Below are positions 46,263 to 54,526 of a DNA stretch of 64,000 bases, in pieces (the stretch's first letter is position 1; every line of letters begins with the position of its first letter). The notes below the pieces were generated by a model. That model ran no database searches. It was not told the DNA's origin and saw only the letters and a list, made by a program, of their open reading frames with translations. The DNA comes from an uncultured Parabacteroides sp. (GTDB lineage: Bacteria; Bacteroidota; Bacteroidia; Bacteroidales; Tannerellaceae). Location of the stretch: positions 1 through 64,000 of the forward strand of contig CASEMX010000008.1 of the NCBI GenBank assembly GCA_949289155.1, read 5' to 3'. A program made the translations under genes and the position numbers.

Positions 46263-47423
46263 TTATTTCGTTCCGATGAGATTCCGAAAGTATATTTTCA
46301 TTTGATAGAAGCTCAGGTAACTTTGCAAGGATTTCCTTAAATAAGTCGCATGCGCTTCCTGTTCGAGCGCATGAAGAATGATGTATCTCGCGTTATTTAC
46401 CCACGGACGGAACGTTGTATTGGGCTGATAAGTTTTTGTAAAGTCCAATAAGTTGCCCAAGTCGAAATTCCTTGAAACAATACCGGCTCCGTTGCGGGCA
46501 GCATCGTATGCATTGCAATCCTGCTCGATATGCGCCGGAACCATTAAGATAGGTTTTCCTAAATACATCGCTTCGCAGATGGATTCGAATCCGGCAGTGC
46601 TGGCATATGCGCGACAACCGCTCATCATCTCCAAGAATTTCTTGTCATCTAAAGGATGGAAACTTAAAGTATCATCCACTTTCTTTACTTCAGTCTCGCC
46701 CTTTCGGTCCCAGAAGAAACATAAAGGAGTATCCGGCCGTTTCCGATGCCAATCCATTACGCTCTCTGCAAACCCCGAATTGAGCATATAGCCGTGAATA
46801 TAATTTCCTTCTCTTGGCTGTAGGGTAAAAACTTCTTTCCGTAGTAATGGCGGGACGACACGAATGCGATGTTGCGCGTCTTCCGGCATCTCATGGAACG
46901 AAAGAGCCAATCGCTGTGCAGCTCCGATGCTTGTCAGCCGAGAAAAGAAGTTCAGTGTCCCTATTTTTGCCCGGTGAATTTCCGGAAGTTCAAAGTCTTT
47001 ATGCAAGAATAAGTACTGATGCCCGATACAGATTTGCGGGATTTGAATATTGTAGAAGGCATAGCAGAAACCGGTCAATAGTTCATAGAAATTAATGACG
47101 ACATCCGGTTGATTAGCCTCGATACGTTGCTTAATGAAACGGATGCTTTTCAGGTAAGTCGGGGTTTTACATAAATTATAAGTAATGCTGCGCAACAGAT
47201 TGTTTCGTTTGTTAGCAGCCGAGGGCAAGAAATTCGGACTTTCGAACCGTAGAATCGGTGCTTTCATCTTTTGTTGGAAGAAAGCGGGCAGTTCTCTTGC
47301 CGCACTTTTCCCGACAAGCACTTCGACCACTTCGTGTCCGTTTTGCTTAAGAATCTCTTCTAACGCGATACACTGCGTCAAATGTCCGCGTCCTTCTCCT
47401 TGTACGATAAAAAGATACTTCAT
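46263..47423 (-). CDS. Glycosyltransferase, GT-B type
   Basis: 386 residues. N-terminal YLFIVQGEGRGHLTQCIALEEIL is the acceptor-side motif of the MurG/MGT-like GT-B fold, and the C-terminal half carries a nucleotide-sugar site (STAGFESICEAMYLGKPILMVP, about 280-302). Its start overlaps the end of the LpxH-like gene by 4 bp, so the two are translationally coupled and may act on the same envelope lipid. The substrate is unknown. Confidence 0.8.
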   Translation of the reverse strand: MKYLFIVQGEGRGHLTQCIALEEILKQNGHEVVEVLVGKSAARELPAFFQQKMKAPILRFESPNFLPSAANKRNNLLRSITYNLCKTPTYLKSIRFIKQRIEANQPDVVINFYELLTGFCYAFYNIQIPQICIGHQYLFLHKDFELPEIHRAKIGTLNFFSRLTSIGAAQRLALSFHEMPEDAQHRIRVVPPLLRKEVFTLQPREGNYIHGYMLNSGFAESVMDWHRKRPDTPLCFFWDRKGETEVKKVDDTLSFHPLDDKKFLEMMSGCRAYASTAGFESICEAMYLGKPILMVPAHIEQDCNAYDAARNGAGIVSRNFDLGNLLDFTKTYQPNTTFRPWVNNARYIILHALEQEAHATYLRKSLQSYLSFYQMKIYFRNLIGTK

Positions 47424-48223
47424 GATGCGGATAATATATTATTAGATGTTAGTTTTGCTTGCAATTCGTCGTTTGCTATTTTCGTATAATAGACGATATT
47501 CCATTCGCCATTTTCGTTCTCGACCAAAGCCGACATCGTTTCGACCCAATCGCCAGAGTTCAGATAATGGACTTTTCCATAATAACGGTTCTCCGGATGA
47601 TGGATATGTCCGCAAATAATGCCATCGCATTTGCGGGCAGCGGCAAACTCTGCCAGCGTTTGTTCGAAATCAGAGATATACGAAACCGCACTCTTCACCT
47701 TTTGTTTGATACGTTGGGAAAGCGAATCGTAGGGTTTGCCTTTCCATGCCCGATATCGGTTATACCAGCCATTGAACCAAAGAAGAAAAGTATAACCGGC
47801 ATCTCCTAAATGCGCCAGCCATTTCATTTGAGACGTAACCCGGTCGAATACGTCGCCATGGGTGACAAAATAGCGCTTGCCTCCGCTTTCCAGTTCGTAA
47901 TCTTTCACGATTTGGATATTTGCAAAGCGGATAGGAGCGAGGTTGTCCAAGAAATCATCATGGTTCCCGCGGACATAAATGACTTCTGTTCCGCATTTCT
48001 CCATCATCTTCATTAGAATCTTGAAGAATTGCGTATGTGTAGGTTGCCATTTCCGGGTTCCATTCTTTTTTATTTGCCATCCATCGATTATGTCTCCGTT
48101 AAGGATAAGTCGGTCGCAGTTAACGGCGCGTAAGAAGTTGCTAACTTCCTCTACTTTGGAGTGAGTTGTTCCTAAATGAATGTCCGAGAGGACAATTGTG
48201 CGGTAGTGTTTTCGTAAATACAT
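47420..48223 (-). CDS. LpxH-like UDP-2,3-diacylglucosamine diphosphatase family protein
   Basis: 267 residues from ATG 48223. Calcineurin-type metallophosphoesterase with the full motif set: SDIHLGTTHS, NGDIIDGW, RGNHDDF, THGDVFD, GHIHHPE. LpxH cleaves UDP-diacylglucosamine in lipid A synthesis. This longer family, found beside a glycosyltransferase in Bacteroidetes, may be LpxH or a relative. An in-frame TTG at 48250 lies inside the -7 promoter box and is excluded. Confidence 0.8.
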   Translation of the reverse strand: MYLRKHYRTIVLSDIHLGTTHSKVEEVSNFLRAVNCDRLILNGDIIDGWQIKKNGTRKWQPTHTQFFKILMKMMEKCGTEVIYVRGNHDDFLDNLAPIRFANIQIVKDYELESGGKRYFVTHGDVFDRVTSQMKWLAHLGDAGYTFLLWFNGWYNRYRAWKGKPYDSLSQRIKQKVKSAVSYISDFEQTLAEFAAARKCDGIICGHIHHPENRYYGKVHYLNSGDWVETMSALVENENGEWNIVYYTKIANDELQAKLTSNNILSAS

Positions 48224-48247
48224 GAAGCAATTTCTATTTTGACCCTT

Positions 48248-48255
48248 CAAAGGTA
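48248..48255 (-). promoter_or_regulatory. -7 box of the lpxH-like / GT / ppk1 / ppx run
   Basis: Minus-strand TACCTTTG (48255-48248) 25 bp before the ATG at 48223. No clear -33 match. Confidence 0.55.
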
Positions 48256-48319
48256 GTGCTTTTTGGGTTACGTTTATATGTTTATCCGGTTACATTTTTC
48301 TTACACCCAGCATTTTCTC

Positions 48320-49870
48320 TTATTTGGGCATCATGGTAATGAACGGAATGAGCATTTCTTCCATCGAAATCCCTCCATGCTGGAAAGTATTCTTGTAATA
48401 CGAAACGTAATAGTTATAATTGTTCGGATAGGCAAAGAAGTCTTCCCCAAGCGCAAAGATATATTTCGTACTTAAATTGGGCGAAGGTAAACCTACCTTC
48501 TCCGGATTCCGGATTTCATAGACATCCTTCGGGTTATAGTTCAGGTTCTTTCCCAATTTATAGCGGAGGTTGGTATTGGTATTGCGGTCTCCGACGACTT
48601 TTAAGGGAGAGTTGACGCGGATAGTCCCATGGTCGGTCGTGACGATGACTTTATATCCCGTCCGGGCAATGCGTTTGAACAATTCCCATGTGGTGGAATG
48701 CTGGAACCATGAGCGTGTCAGGCTGCGATAAGCCGCTTCGCTCTGCGCCAGTTCCCGTATCATTTTGCTTTCGGTCCGGGCATGGGAGAGCATATCCACG
48801 AAGTTCAGCACGACGACGTTCAGTTGGTTTTTCAAGAGCGATGGAATCATTCCCAAAAGCTTTTCTCCGTATTGCGAGTCGTGTACTTTATTATAGGAAA
48901 AGGAATAATCCTTGCGGAAACGCTTGATTTGCGTCTGGATAAGCGGCGCTTCGTTCAGGTTCTTGCCCTCTTCGCTCTCTTCGTCCACCCATAATTCGGG
49001 AAAGAGTTGTTCGATTTGCAAAGGCATCAATCCGGAGAAGATGGCATTGCGGGCGTATTGCGTAGCGGTCGGGAGAATGCTGTAATACGTATCTTCGTCG
49101 AAGGTATAGAACTCAGCCAATAAATCTTTTACTACGCGCCATTGGTCCATGCGGAAGTTATCTATCAGGATAAAGAAGACCTTTTCGCCATTATCCAGCA
49201 TTGGGAAGACTCGTTTCTTGAATAGGTCCGGACTCATCAGGGGCCGTTCCGCCGGATTGTTCATCCAATCTTCATAATTCCTCCGGACAAACTTCCCGAA
49301 TGCCTTGTTCGCTTCCTCTTTCTGCATCAGCAACATGTCGGTCATCGGGACTTGGCTGCTCTCCAATTCCAGTTCCCAATAGATAATCTTCTTATATACC
49401 TCCATCCAATCGTTCGTCGTGAGCGAATCGTTGATTTGCATTCCGATGCGCCCGAACTCCTGTTGGTAACTCTCGGTCGTAGTCTGCGAGATAATAGTAT
49501 TTTTATGCACATTCTTCTTGATGGAAAGCAAGAGCTGGTTCGGATTGACCGGCTTAATCAGGTAATCGGCAATCTTGTTCCCGATAGCTTGGTTCATGAT
49601 GCTTTCTTCTTCGCTTTTGGTGACCATCACGACCGGGGTGTTGGGCGCAATCTCTTTGATATGCGACAAGGTCTCCAAGCCGGTCAGTCCCGGCATATTC
49701 TCGTCGAGGAAGATGATGTCGAACGCCCCTTCGCGGCAGCAATCTATCGCATCTTGGCCGCTAATCACCGGAACCACTTCGTATCCTTTCTCTTGCAAAA
49801 ACAGGATATGCGGTTTCAGTAAATCAATCTCGTCGTCTGCCCAAAGCACTCTGTCTTTCTTTGTCGCCAT
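48320..49870 (-). CDS. porX: Type IX secretion response regulator PorX (receiver plus PglZ phosphatase)
   Basis: 516 residues from ATG 49870 (MATKKDRVLWADDE). Receiver domain (about 6-120) with acidic pair D12-D13, phospho-acceptor D56 in FLDENMPG and KPVN loop, then a helical linker and a PglZ/alkaline-phosphatase-like domain (about 200-510) with LIDNFRMDQW and TTDHGTIRVNSP metal-site features. This domain order and length are those of PorX, the T9SS regulator. The upstream in-frame region to 50107 runs into repeats and is not coding. A near-match -7 box (TATCTTCG) lies around 49990. Confidence 0.88.
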   Translation of the reverse strand: MATKKDRVLWADDEIDLLKPHILFLQEKGYEVVPVISGQDAIDCCREGAFDIIFLDENMPGLTGLETLSHIKEIAPNTPVVMVTKSEEESIMNQAIGNKIADYLIKPVNPNQLLLSIKKNVHKNTIISQTTTESYQQEFGRIGMQINDSLTTNDWMEVYKKIIYWELELESSQVPMTDMLLMQKEEANKAFGKFVRRNYEDWMNNPAERPLMSPDLFKKRVFPMLDNGEKVFFILIDNFRMDQWRVVKDLLAEFYTFDEDTYYSILPTATQYARNAIFSGLMPLQIEQLFPELWVDEESEEGKNLNEAPLIQTQIKRFRKDYSFSYNKVHDSQYGEKLLGMIPSLLKNQLNVVVLNFVDMLSHARTESKMIRELAQSEAAYRSLTRSWFQHSTTWELFKRIARTGYKVIVTTDHGTIRVNSPLKVVGDRNTNTNLRYKLGKNLNYNPKDVYEIRNPEKVGLPSPNLSTKYIFALGEDFFAYPNNYNYYVSYYKNTFQHGGISMEEMLIPFITMMPK

Positions 49871-50061
49871 ATACCTGATGAGTTTAAGTTTATAAGTCAT
49901 AAATGGGTGGCTGGGCAGGTCAATTTCCGGAGCGTTAGCCCGCCACTGCTTTTTATTATAACGCCGAATATTTCTTTTTCTTGCGAAGATAAGCAAAATA
50001 TCCGTTCCCGGGCATTGGCATCCCACCTTTTTATCAACAACTGCCGACCAAATGCCTCCGA

Positions 50062-50221
50062 GGACGGGACCTTTTCTTCCTGAAGTGCCGACCTTGGAAT
50101 CGGACAACAGCTGTGATACAATCGGACAACAGTTGAGTTACATGCAGACAACAACTGTGAAACATACGGACAACAGATGTTGTCCGATTCTGGGGTCACG
50201 TCCTTTTTCTTCCAAGGTCGG
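50062..50221. repeat. Nested palindromes with GGACAACAG repeats
   Basis: The outer arms CCGACCTTGGAA (50088-50099) and TTCCAAGGTCGG (50210-50221) are perfect. Inner arms AATCGGACAACA (50098-50109) and TGTTGTCCGATT (50178-50189) are also perfect. Between them GGACAACAG-like units repeat about every 25 bp, with a further CAGTTG/CAACTG pair. A third arm pair, 50062-50071 with 50194-50203, crosses the outer one. This is the only array between divergent genes (porX, NigD-like); nothing else is recognised in 49871-50335. Confidence 0.8.
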
Positions 50222-50335
50222 TAGCTTGTGGGAGAGAAGTACCCTTATTACGATAATTAACATACCTTATGCAGCATTTTTTGCCGAAGTTCATTCTATG
50301 CTTACAGAAGATTTATGATGACTTAATTGGGATAT

Positions 50336-51085
50336 ATGATGAAAACATGCTTTAAAAGTTGGATGATGTCGGCTATTGCGGCGTTTAGTGCGCTGGGTTT
50401 CCAATCATGTTTGGACGATGACGATAATGATTCCCTATCGATGACGATACCGAACGCGATTGTTACGGTAAAGCCGACGAGTGAGAATTCTTTTTACCTA
50501 CAATTGGATGATACGACGACGTTGTTGCCGGTAAATATCACCTCTTCTCCGTTCGGGAACAAGGAGGTGCGGGCGTTGACGAACTTCGAAATCGTAGAAC
50601 AACCGACCGATGGCTATACGCATGCCGTGCAGGTGAACTGGATTGATAGTATCTTGACCAAACAACCGGCTCCGGACTTGGGCGTGAAGAATGATTCGGT
50701 CTATGGAACGGACGCGGTAGAGATTGTAAACGATTGGGTGACGATTGCAGAGGATGGCTATTTGACTTTGCGTTTCCGGACGGCGATAGGAAGCACCGGA
50801 GCCAAGCATTTCGTGAATCTGTTGCTGAATCAGAATCCGGAGAATCCTTACGAAGTGGAATTCCGCCACAATGCGTTCGGCAATACAGGCGGACCGATGG
50901 CGGACGGATTGGTAGCTTTCCGATTGGATAGTCTGCCGGATACGGAAGGAAAGACGGTGAAACTAAAGTTGGTATGGAAATCGTACAGCGGCGATAAGTC
51001 GGCTGAGTTCAATTATTGCACGCGCCAATCGACTCCGGCAAACGGTGCGATGGCCGAGGTGCGCAACGGGCTGAATTTGGAATAA
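50336..51085 (+). CDS. NigD-like lipoprotein
   Basis: About 249 residues. Start is ATG 50336 or 50339. Lipoprotein signal (GFQSC) followed by an Asp-rich stretch (LDDDDND) that often marks surface export. The body resembles NigD-like proteins of Bacteroidales (DGYLTLRFRTAIG, HFVNLLLNQN), a family named from a bacteriocin locus but with unknown function. No bacteriocin genes are seen nearby. Monocistronic, with a terminator. Confidence 0.75.
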   Translation: MMKTCFKSWMMSAIAAFSALGFQSCLDDDDNDSLSMTIPNAIVTVKPTSENSFYLQLDDTTTLLPVNITSSPFGNKEVRALTNFEIVEQPTDGYTHAVQVNWIDSILTKQPAPDLGVKNDSVYGTDAVEIVNDWVTIAEDGYLTLRFRTAIGSTGAKHFVNLLLNQNPENPYEVEFRHNAFGNTGGPMADGLVAFRLDSLPDTEGKTVKLKLVWKSYSGDKSAEFNYCTRQSTPANGAMAEVRNGLNLE

Positions 51086-51110
51086 TAGCTTAGGTTTGGA
51101 TGAAAAGGTT

Positions 51111-51172
51111 GAGGCTCGAAAGGGCAGGGTTCCGGTTGTAACGGGAGCGCTGCTCTTTCGGGTCTCTTTTTT
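51111..51172 (+). terminator. Terminator of the NigD-like gene
   Basis: A 17-bp stem (51111-51127 with 51151-51167) carrying three G-U pairs, followed by TTTTTT. Confidence 0.75.
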
Positions 51173-51178
51173 ATGCGT

Positions 51179-51186
51179 TATTTTTG
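51179..51186 (+). promoter_or_regulatory. -7 box of the DUF4252-sigma operon
   Basis: TATTTTTG, 67 bp before the ATG at 51253; no clear -33 element. Confidence 0.4.
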
Positions 51187-51252
51187 CATTTCCCTTGTAA
51201 CAGAATGCGGGGGTGGCTCGTCTTACAGATGAAAACCTATTAAAATTACTGA

Positions 51253-51711
51253 ATGATGAAAGCGAAATATGTTTTAATTGCCGGATTGCTGGCATTGTCG
51301 AGCAGCTTGATACAGGCGAAGAGTATCGACCAGTTCTTGAATGATTTGAATAGTCAGGAAAACGTAACGCACGTGACGGTTGGTCCGATTGTGATGAAGA
51401 TAAGCAGCCTCTTTACGGAGACCATGGGCGTGAATAGCATCAAGGTGCTTTGTTTGGAGGATTGTTCTTCCGAGACGTTGAATCGCTACAAGGAGGACAT
51501 CCGCAATCTGAAGGACCCGGAGTTCGAACCGTTGGTTACTTCGAACGAAGATGGGGAGATCGCGAAGATTATGGTCAAGATAAAAGATGAAATGATTCGC
51601 GAAATGCTGATTTGTTGCGTGGATGATGAGGTTGCGGTGGTTCATCTGAAAGGAAAAATCAAGCCGGAGGATATCGCACGGGTTATAAACGAGCATAAAA
51701 ATGACCGCTGA
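51253..51711 (+). CDS. DUF4252 exported protein, first copy
   Basis: 152 residues. Signal peptide (about 1-22) and a DUF4252 body (VTHVTVGPIVMKISSLF ... EVAVVHLKGKIKPEDIARVI). DUF4252 proteins are small exported Bacteroidetes proteins of unknown function. Its end overlaps the sigma gene by 11 bp. A paralogue closes the same operon at 52597, which suggests both are outputs or sensors of this sigma system. Confidence 0.75.
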   Translation: MMKAKYVLIAGLLALSSSLIQAKSIDQFLNDLNSQENVTHVTVGPIVMKISSLFTETMGVNSIKVLCLEDCSSETLNRYKEDIRNLKDPEFEPLVTSNEDGEIAKIMVKIKDEMIREMLICCVDDEVAVVHLKGKIKPEDIARVINEHKNDR

Positions 51712-52210
51712 GGCATTCAAACGCTTGTTCCTGCCGTTTCATCCGAAGCTTTACCGGATTGCTTTTGCTTTGGTTGGCAACAAAGAGGAGGCGGAAGATA
51801 TCCTGCAGGAGACCTATTCCAAACTCTGGGTGAAGCGGGACGAACTGGCGGATATCCGCAACCCGGAAGCCTTCTGCGTGACGTTGGTAAAGAACCTTTG
51901 TTTGGATTTCCTGCGTTCCCCGCGGGCTACGCAGCGGGATGAGGAGCTGTCGGAGGTATATATGTCGGCTTCGGAGGCATCGCCGGAACGAAAAGCGGAA
52001 GAGAAAGAGCAACTCCGGAATATCCGGCGGTGGATTCATCAGCTCCCGGCAAACCAACAACAGGTATTGCGGTTGCATAGTCTGGAGGATTGCCCGATGG
52101 AGGAGATAGAAAAGATTACCGGATACAATGCCGGGAATATCCGAATCCTGCTTTTCAGGGCGCGGAAAAAGATTCGTGAACAATTTAATCGGCTATATGG
52201 AAATGAATGA
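51701..52210 (+). CDS. ECF-type RNA polymerase sigma factor
   Basis: 169 residues. Region 2 (YRIAFALVGNKEEAEDILQETYSKLW) and region 4 (LPANQQQVLRLHSLEDCPMEEIEKITG, with NAGNIRILLFRARKKIREQ) are complete. Unlike the FecI-like gene at 22886 its N-terminus is intact. It overlaps both neighbours, so translation of the three genes is coupled. Confidence 0.92.
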   Translation: MTAEAFKRLFLPFHPKLYRIAFALVGNKEEAEDILQETYSKLWVKRDELADIRNPEAFCVTLVKNLCLDFLRSPRATQRDEELSEVYMSASEASPERKAEEKEQLRNIRRWIHQLPANQQQVLRLHSLEDCPMEEIEKITGYNAGNIRILLFRARKKIREQFNRLYGNE

Positions 52211-52595
52211 GCAGAAAATAGATGAATTAATCGATAAAGCCCTGCGGGAAGAGGCACAGTTGCCGGAGGGATTGGGCGCACGTCTGGAGCGGCACATCGA
52301 TGGTTTGGCGGCGTCGGATAGGGCAGAGGCTCGCCGGATTCCGATGCGACGGCGATGGCTCGCAAGGTTCAGTGTCGCGGCAAGTATTTTGTTGGCAATC
52401 GGGACAGGCATTTATTTCTCCGGGAAAGAGAATGCTTCGAAGGATACTTTCAGCGACCCGCAGGAGGCGGCGTTGGTAGCAAGTCAGGCGTTGGCATTTA
52501 TGTCCGAGAACTTGAACAAGGGACTGGACAATATGCAGCAAGCACAGAAAAAAGTAGCAGAAGTAAATAATGTATTAGACAAACAATTCAAGTAA
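52203..52595 (+). CDS. Putative anti-sigma factor, single-pass membrane protein
   Basis: 130 residues from ATG 52203 (MNEQKIDELIDKAL). Cytosolic N-terminal part, one membrane helix (about 58-76), short exported tail with coiled-coil tendency. I see no FecR or zinc-anti-sigma domain. Topology and overlap with the sigma gene (8 bp) argue for an anti-sigma role by inference. Upstream in-frame codons lie inside the sigma gene and are not used. Confidence 0.6.
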   Translation: MNEQKIDELIDKALREEAQLPEGLGARLERHIDGLAASDRAEARRIPMRRRWLARFSVAASILLAIGTGIYFSGKENASKDTFSDPQEAALVASQALAFMSENLNKGLDNMQQAQKKVAEVNNVLDKQFK

Positions 52596-52596
52596 T

Positions 52597-53055
52597 ATGA
52601 ACGCACGTACGATTCTTTTTGTCTTATTCCTGTTTTGCAGTACATGGGCATACGCACAGGATAATTTGTTTGAGAAATATTCGAATATGGACAATGTGAC
52701 TTCGGTATATATTTCCAAATCGATGTTTCAATTGATGCCGGACGGTGTGCAGGCCGGCGGCGTGGATTTTTCCGATTTGAAGGGGAAAATCGACCATCTA
52801 CAGATTCTGACCTCTGAGAACAGGGCGGTGAGCAAGCAAATGCAGGCGGATTTTGAAGGGATGGTCAAGGGATATGAGCTGTTGATGAAGGTAAAATCCG
52901 ACGATACCCGCGCCTCTTTCTTTGTGAAGCAAAAGGGCGAGCGGATTAACGATATGGTGATGCTGACTGATGAGGAGAATGAATTTGTTGTTATCCGGTT
53001 AGCCGGAGATTTTACCGTTCAGGATATCCAGCGAATTGCCAATGCGGTGAATTAG
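52597..53055 (+). CDS. DUF4252 exported protein, second copy
   Basis: 152 residues. Signal peptide ending near AYAQ, then DUF4252 (NVTSVYISKSMFQLM ... EFVVIRLAGDFTVQDIQRIANAV). Same length as the first copy but clearly diverged. It starts 1 bp after the stop of the anti-sigma candidate, and the operon ends at the terminator at 53054. Confidence 0.78.
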   Translation: MNARTILFVLFLFCSTWAYAQDNLFEKYSNMDNVTSVYISKSMFQLMPDGVQAGGVDFSDLKGKIDHLQILTSENRAVSKQMQADFEGMVKGYELLMKVKSDDTRASFFVKQKGERINDMVMLTDEENEFVVIRLAGDFTVQDIQRIANAVN

Positions 53056-53129
53056 GCCTGCGCTGCCATCCACTCGTCGCCGGCTTTCTGAAGAGAGCGG
53101 GAGCGGCGCCGTGGATGGCAGGCCTTTTT
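53054..53129. terminator. Terminator between DUF4252 operon and ybeY
   Basis: Arms AGGCCT and TGCCATCCAC (53054-53073) pair with GTGGATGGCA and GGCCT (53111-53125), with a small bulge, followed by TTTTT on the plus strand. It reaches into the 3' end of the convergent ybeY. Confidence 0.65.
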
Positions 53130-53568
53130 ATTTCGCTTCGTCCGGCAGCAGGGCGAGCGCCTTGTTTTCGTTTTCTTCCATGATTTCCCGCTCGCCGGGA
53201 CCTTTGTCGTTGATTCCGCAAAGATGCAGTATGCCGTGGATGATAGTCCGGTGCAGCTCTTCGTTATAGTCCGTATGAAACGTTTCGGAATTGGATTTGA
53301 CCGTATCCAAACTGATGAAGAGGTCGCCGGATATTTTATTGCCTTCCGTATAGTCGAAGGTAATGATATCGGTATAATAGTCGTGCTGCAAGTATTGCCG
53401 GTTGACCTCCAAGATTTTTTCGTCCGAACAGAAAATGTAGCTGATGTCTCCCGTTTTCTTTCCGTAGGTTGCGGCGACGGTCCGTATCCAATTGCTGACG
53501 GTTTCTTTTCGGATTGCCGGGAGCTCGGTGCCTTCTGCGTAAAATGCGATTGCCATAATGATGTCCAT
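53128..53568 (-). CDS. ybeY: Endoribonuclease YbeY (rRNA maturation)
   Basis: 146 residues from ATG 53568 (or 53556), both just downstream of the promoter. The core motif reads HGILHLCGINDKG: two zinc His of the usual H-x3-H-x5-H are present, but the third position is Lys. I recall the same in other Bacteroidetes YbeY, so it is likely a lineage trait. YbeY matures rRNA 3' ends and assists ribosome quality control. Confidence 0.85.
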   Translation of the reverse strand: MDIIMAIAFYAEGTELPAIRKETVSNWIRTVAATYGKKTGDISYIFCSDEKILEVNRQYLQHDYYTDIITFDYTEGNKISGDLFISLDTVKSNSETFHTDYNEELHRTIIHGILHLCGINDKGPGEREIMEENENKALALLPDEAK

Positions 53569-53584
53569 TTTAATATTCCGACCG

Positions 53585-53616
53585 CAAAGGTACGCAACAA
53601 ATGGCGCTTTGCACAA
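53585..53616 (-). promoter_or_regulatory. ybeY promoter
   Basis: Minus-strand TACCTTTG (53592-53585) with TTG (53616-53614) 21 bp upstream; the leader is 10-22 nt, ruling out longer N-terminal versions. Confidence 0.6.
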
Positions 53617-53684
53617 AGTTTCCGAAGATAAAAGCCGGAAAGAAATCGTGCGTGGAAATCCTCCGGCGGCTCGCAAATAATCTT

Positions 53685-53692
53685 TACCTTTG
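53685..53692 (+). promoter_or_regulatory. -7 box of the alpha/beta hydrolase gene
   Basis: TACCTTTG, 25 bp before ATG 53717. An in-frame TTG at 53690 is part of this box and excluded as a start. Confidence 0.55.
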
Positions 53693-53716
53693 CCCGAAAC
53701 AGAAAAAAGAAGAAAG

Positions 53717-54523
53717 ATGAAGAGAATTTGTTTGCTGACCTTGTTGTGTTGCCTCTCCTCGTTGGGTTTGTGGGCAGCCGATTATCGTTTTGAACGGAAT
53801 ATTCCGTATCGTACTGAATCGTTGGACGCGTATGCCGATTCGATGTGCCGCCTCGATGTGGCTTATCCGTCGGATGTGAAAGATGCGCCGGTTGTCGTTT
53901 GGTTTCATGGCGGAGGACTGACCGGCGGAAGCCGTGAGATTCCTGAGCCGCTCTTGCAGAAGAATCTGATTGTCGTAGGCGTGGAATACCGCCTGTCTCC
54001 GAAAGCCACTACGCCGGAGATGCTGGACGATGCGGCGGCGGCCGTTGCTTGGACGATGGAGCATATTGCCCGTTACGGCGGGAGTACGGAGAAGATTTAC
54101 CTTTCGGGCCATTCTGCCGGCGGGTATCTGATTGATATGGTCGGATTGGATAAACGCCTGTTGGCGAAATATGGCAAGGATGCCGACCGCATTGCGGGAC
54201 TGATTCCCTTCAGCGGGCAGGTGATTACCCATTTTGAAACGCGAAACCGGATGGGGATGCCGCCTTTGCAGCCGCTGATTGACGAAACGGCTCCGCTCTA
54301 TCACGTGCGGAAGGATTGCCCGCCGATACTGATTATTTCCGGCGACCGCGAAAAAGAGCTGTACGGGCGTTATGAGGAGACCGCTTACTTCTGGCGTTTG
54401 TTGAAATTGCTGGGTCATCCGGACGTTACGCTTTACGAATTGGATGGCTTCGACCACGGCAATATGCGCGACCCGGCCTTTCCGCTGTTGATTCGCTTTA
54501 TTGAGGAACATGAGCGGGAGTAA
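53717..54523 (+). CDS. Exported alpha/beta hydrolase (esterase-like)
   Basis: 268 residues. Signal peptide (about 1-20), oxyanion motif HGGG (FHGGGLTGG), nucleophile GHSAG, and likely acid and His in SGDRE and FDHGNMRD. This set marks the hormone-sensitive-lipase / acetyl esterase branch. An export signal suggests deacylation of carbohydrates or xenobiotics outside the cytosol; the substrate is unknown. Monocistronic; a palindromic array starts just after the stop. Confidence 0.88.
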   Translation: MKRICLLTLLCCLSSLGLWAADYRFERNIPYRTESLDAYADSMCRLDVAYPSDVKDAPVVVWFHGGGLTGGSREIPEPLLQKNLIVVGVEYRLSPKATTPEMLDDAAAAVAWTMEHIARYGGSTEKIYLSGHSAGGYLIDMVGLDKRLLAKYGKDADRIAGLIPFSGQVITHFETRNRMGMPPLQPLIDETAPLYHVRKDCPPILIISGDREKELYGRYEETAYFWRLLKLLGHPDVTLYELDGFDHGNMRDPAFPLLIRFIEEHERE

Positions 54524-54526
54524 TGC

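Noticed and set aside
48224..48250. TTG start of the LpxH-like gene
   Set aside because: The TTG is part of the -7 promoter box, so it is not in the transcript.
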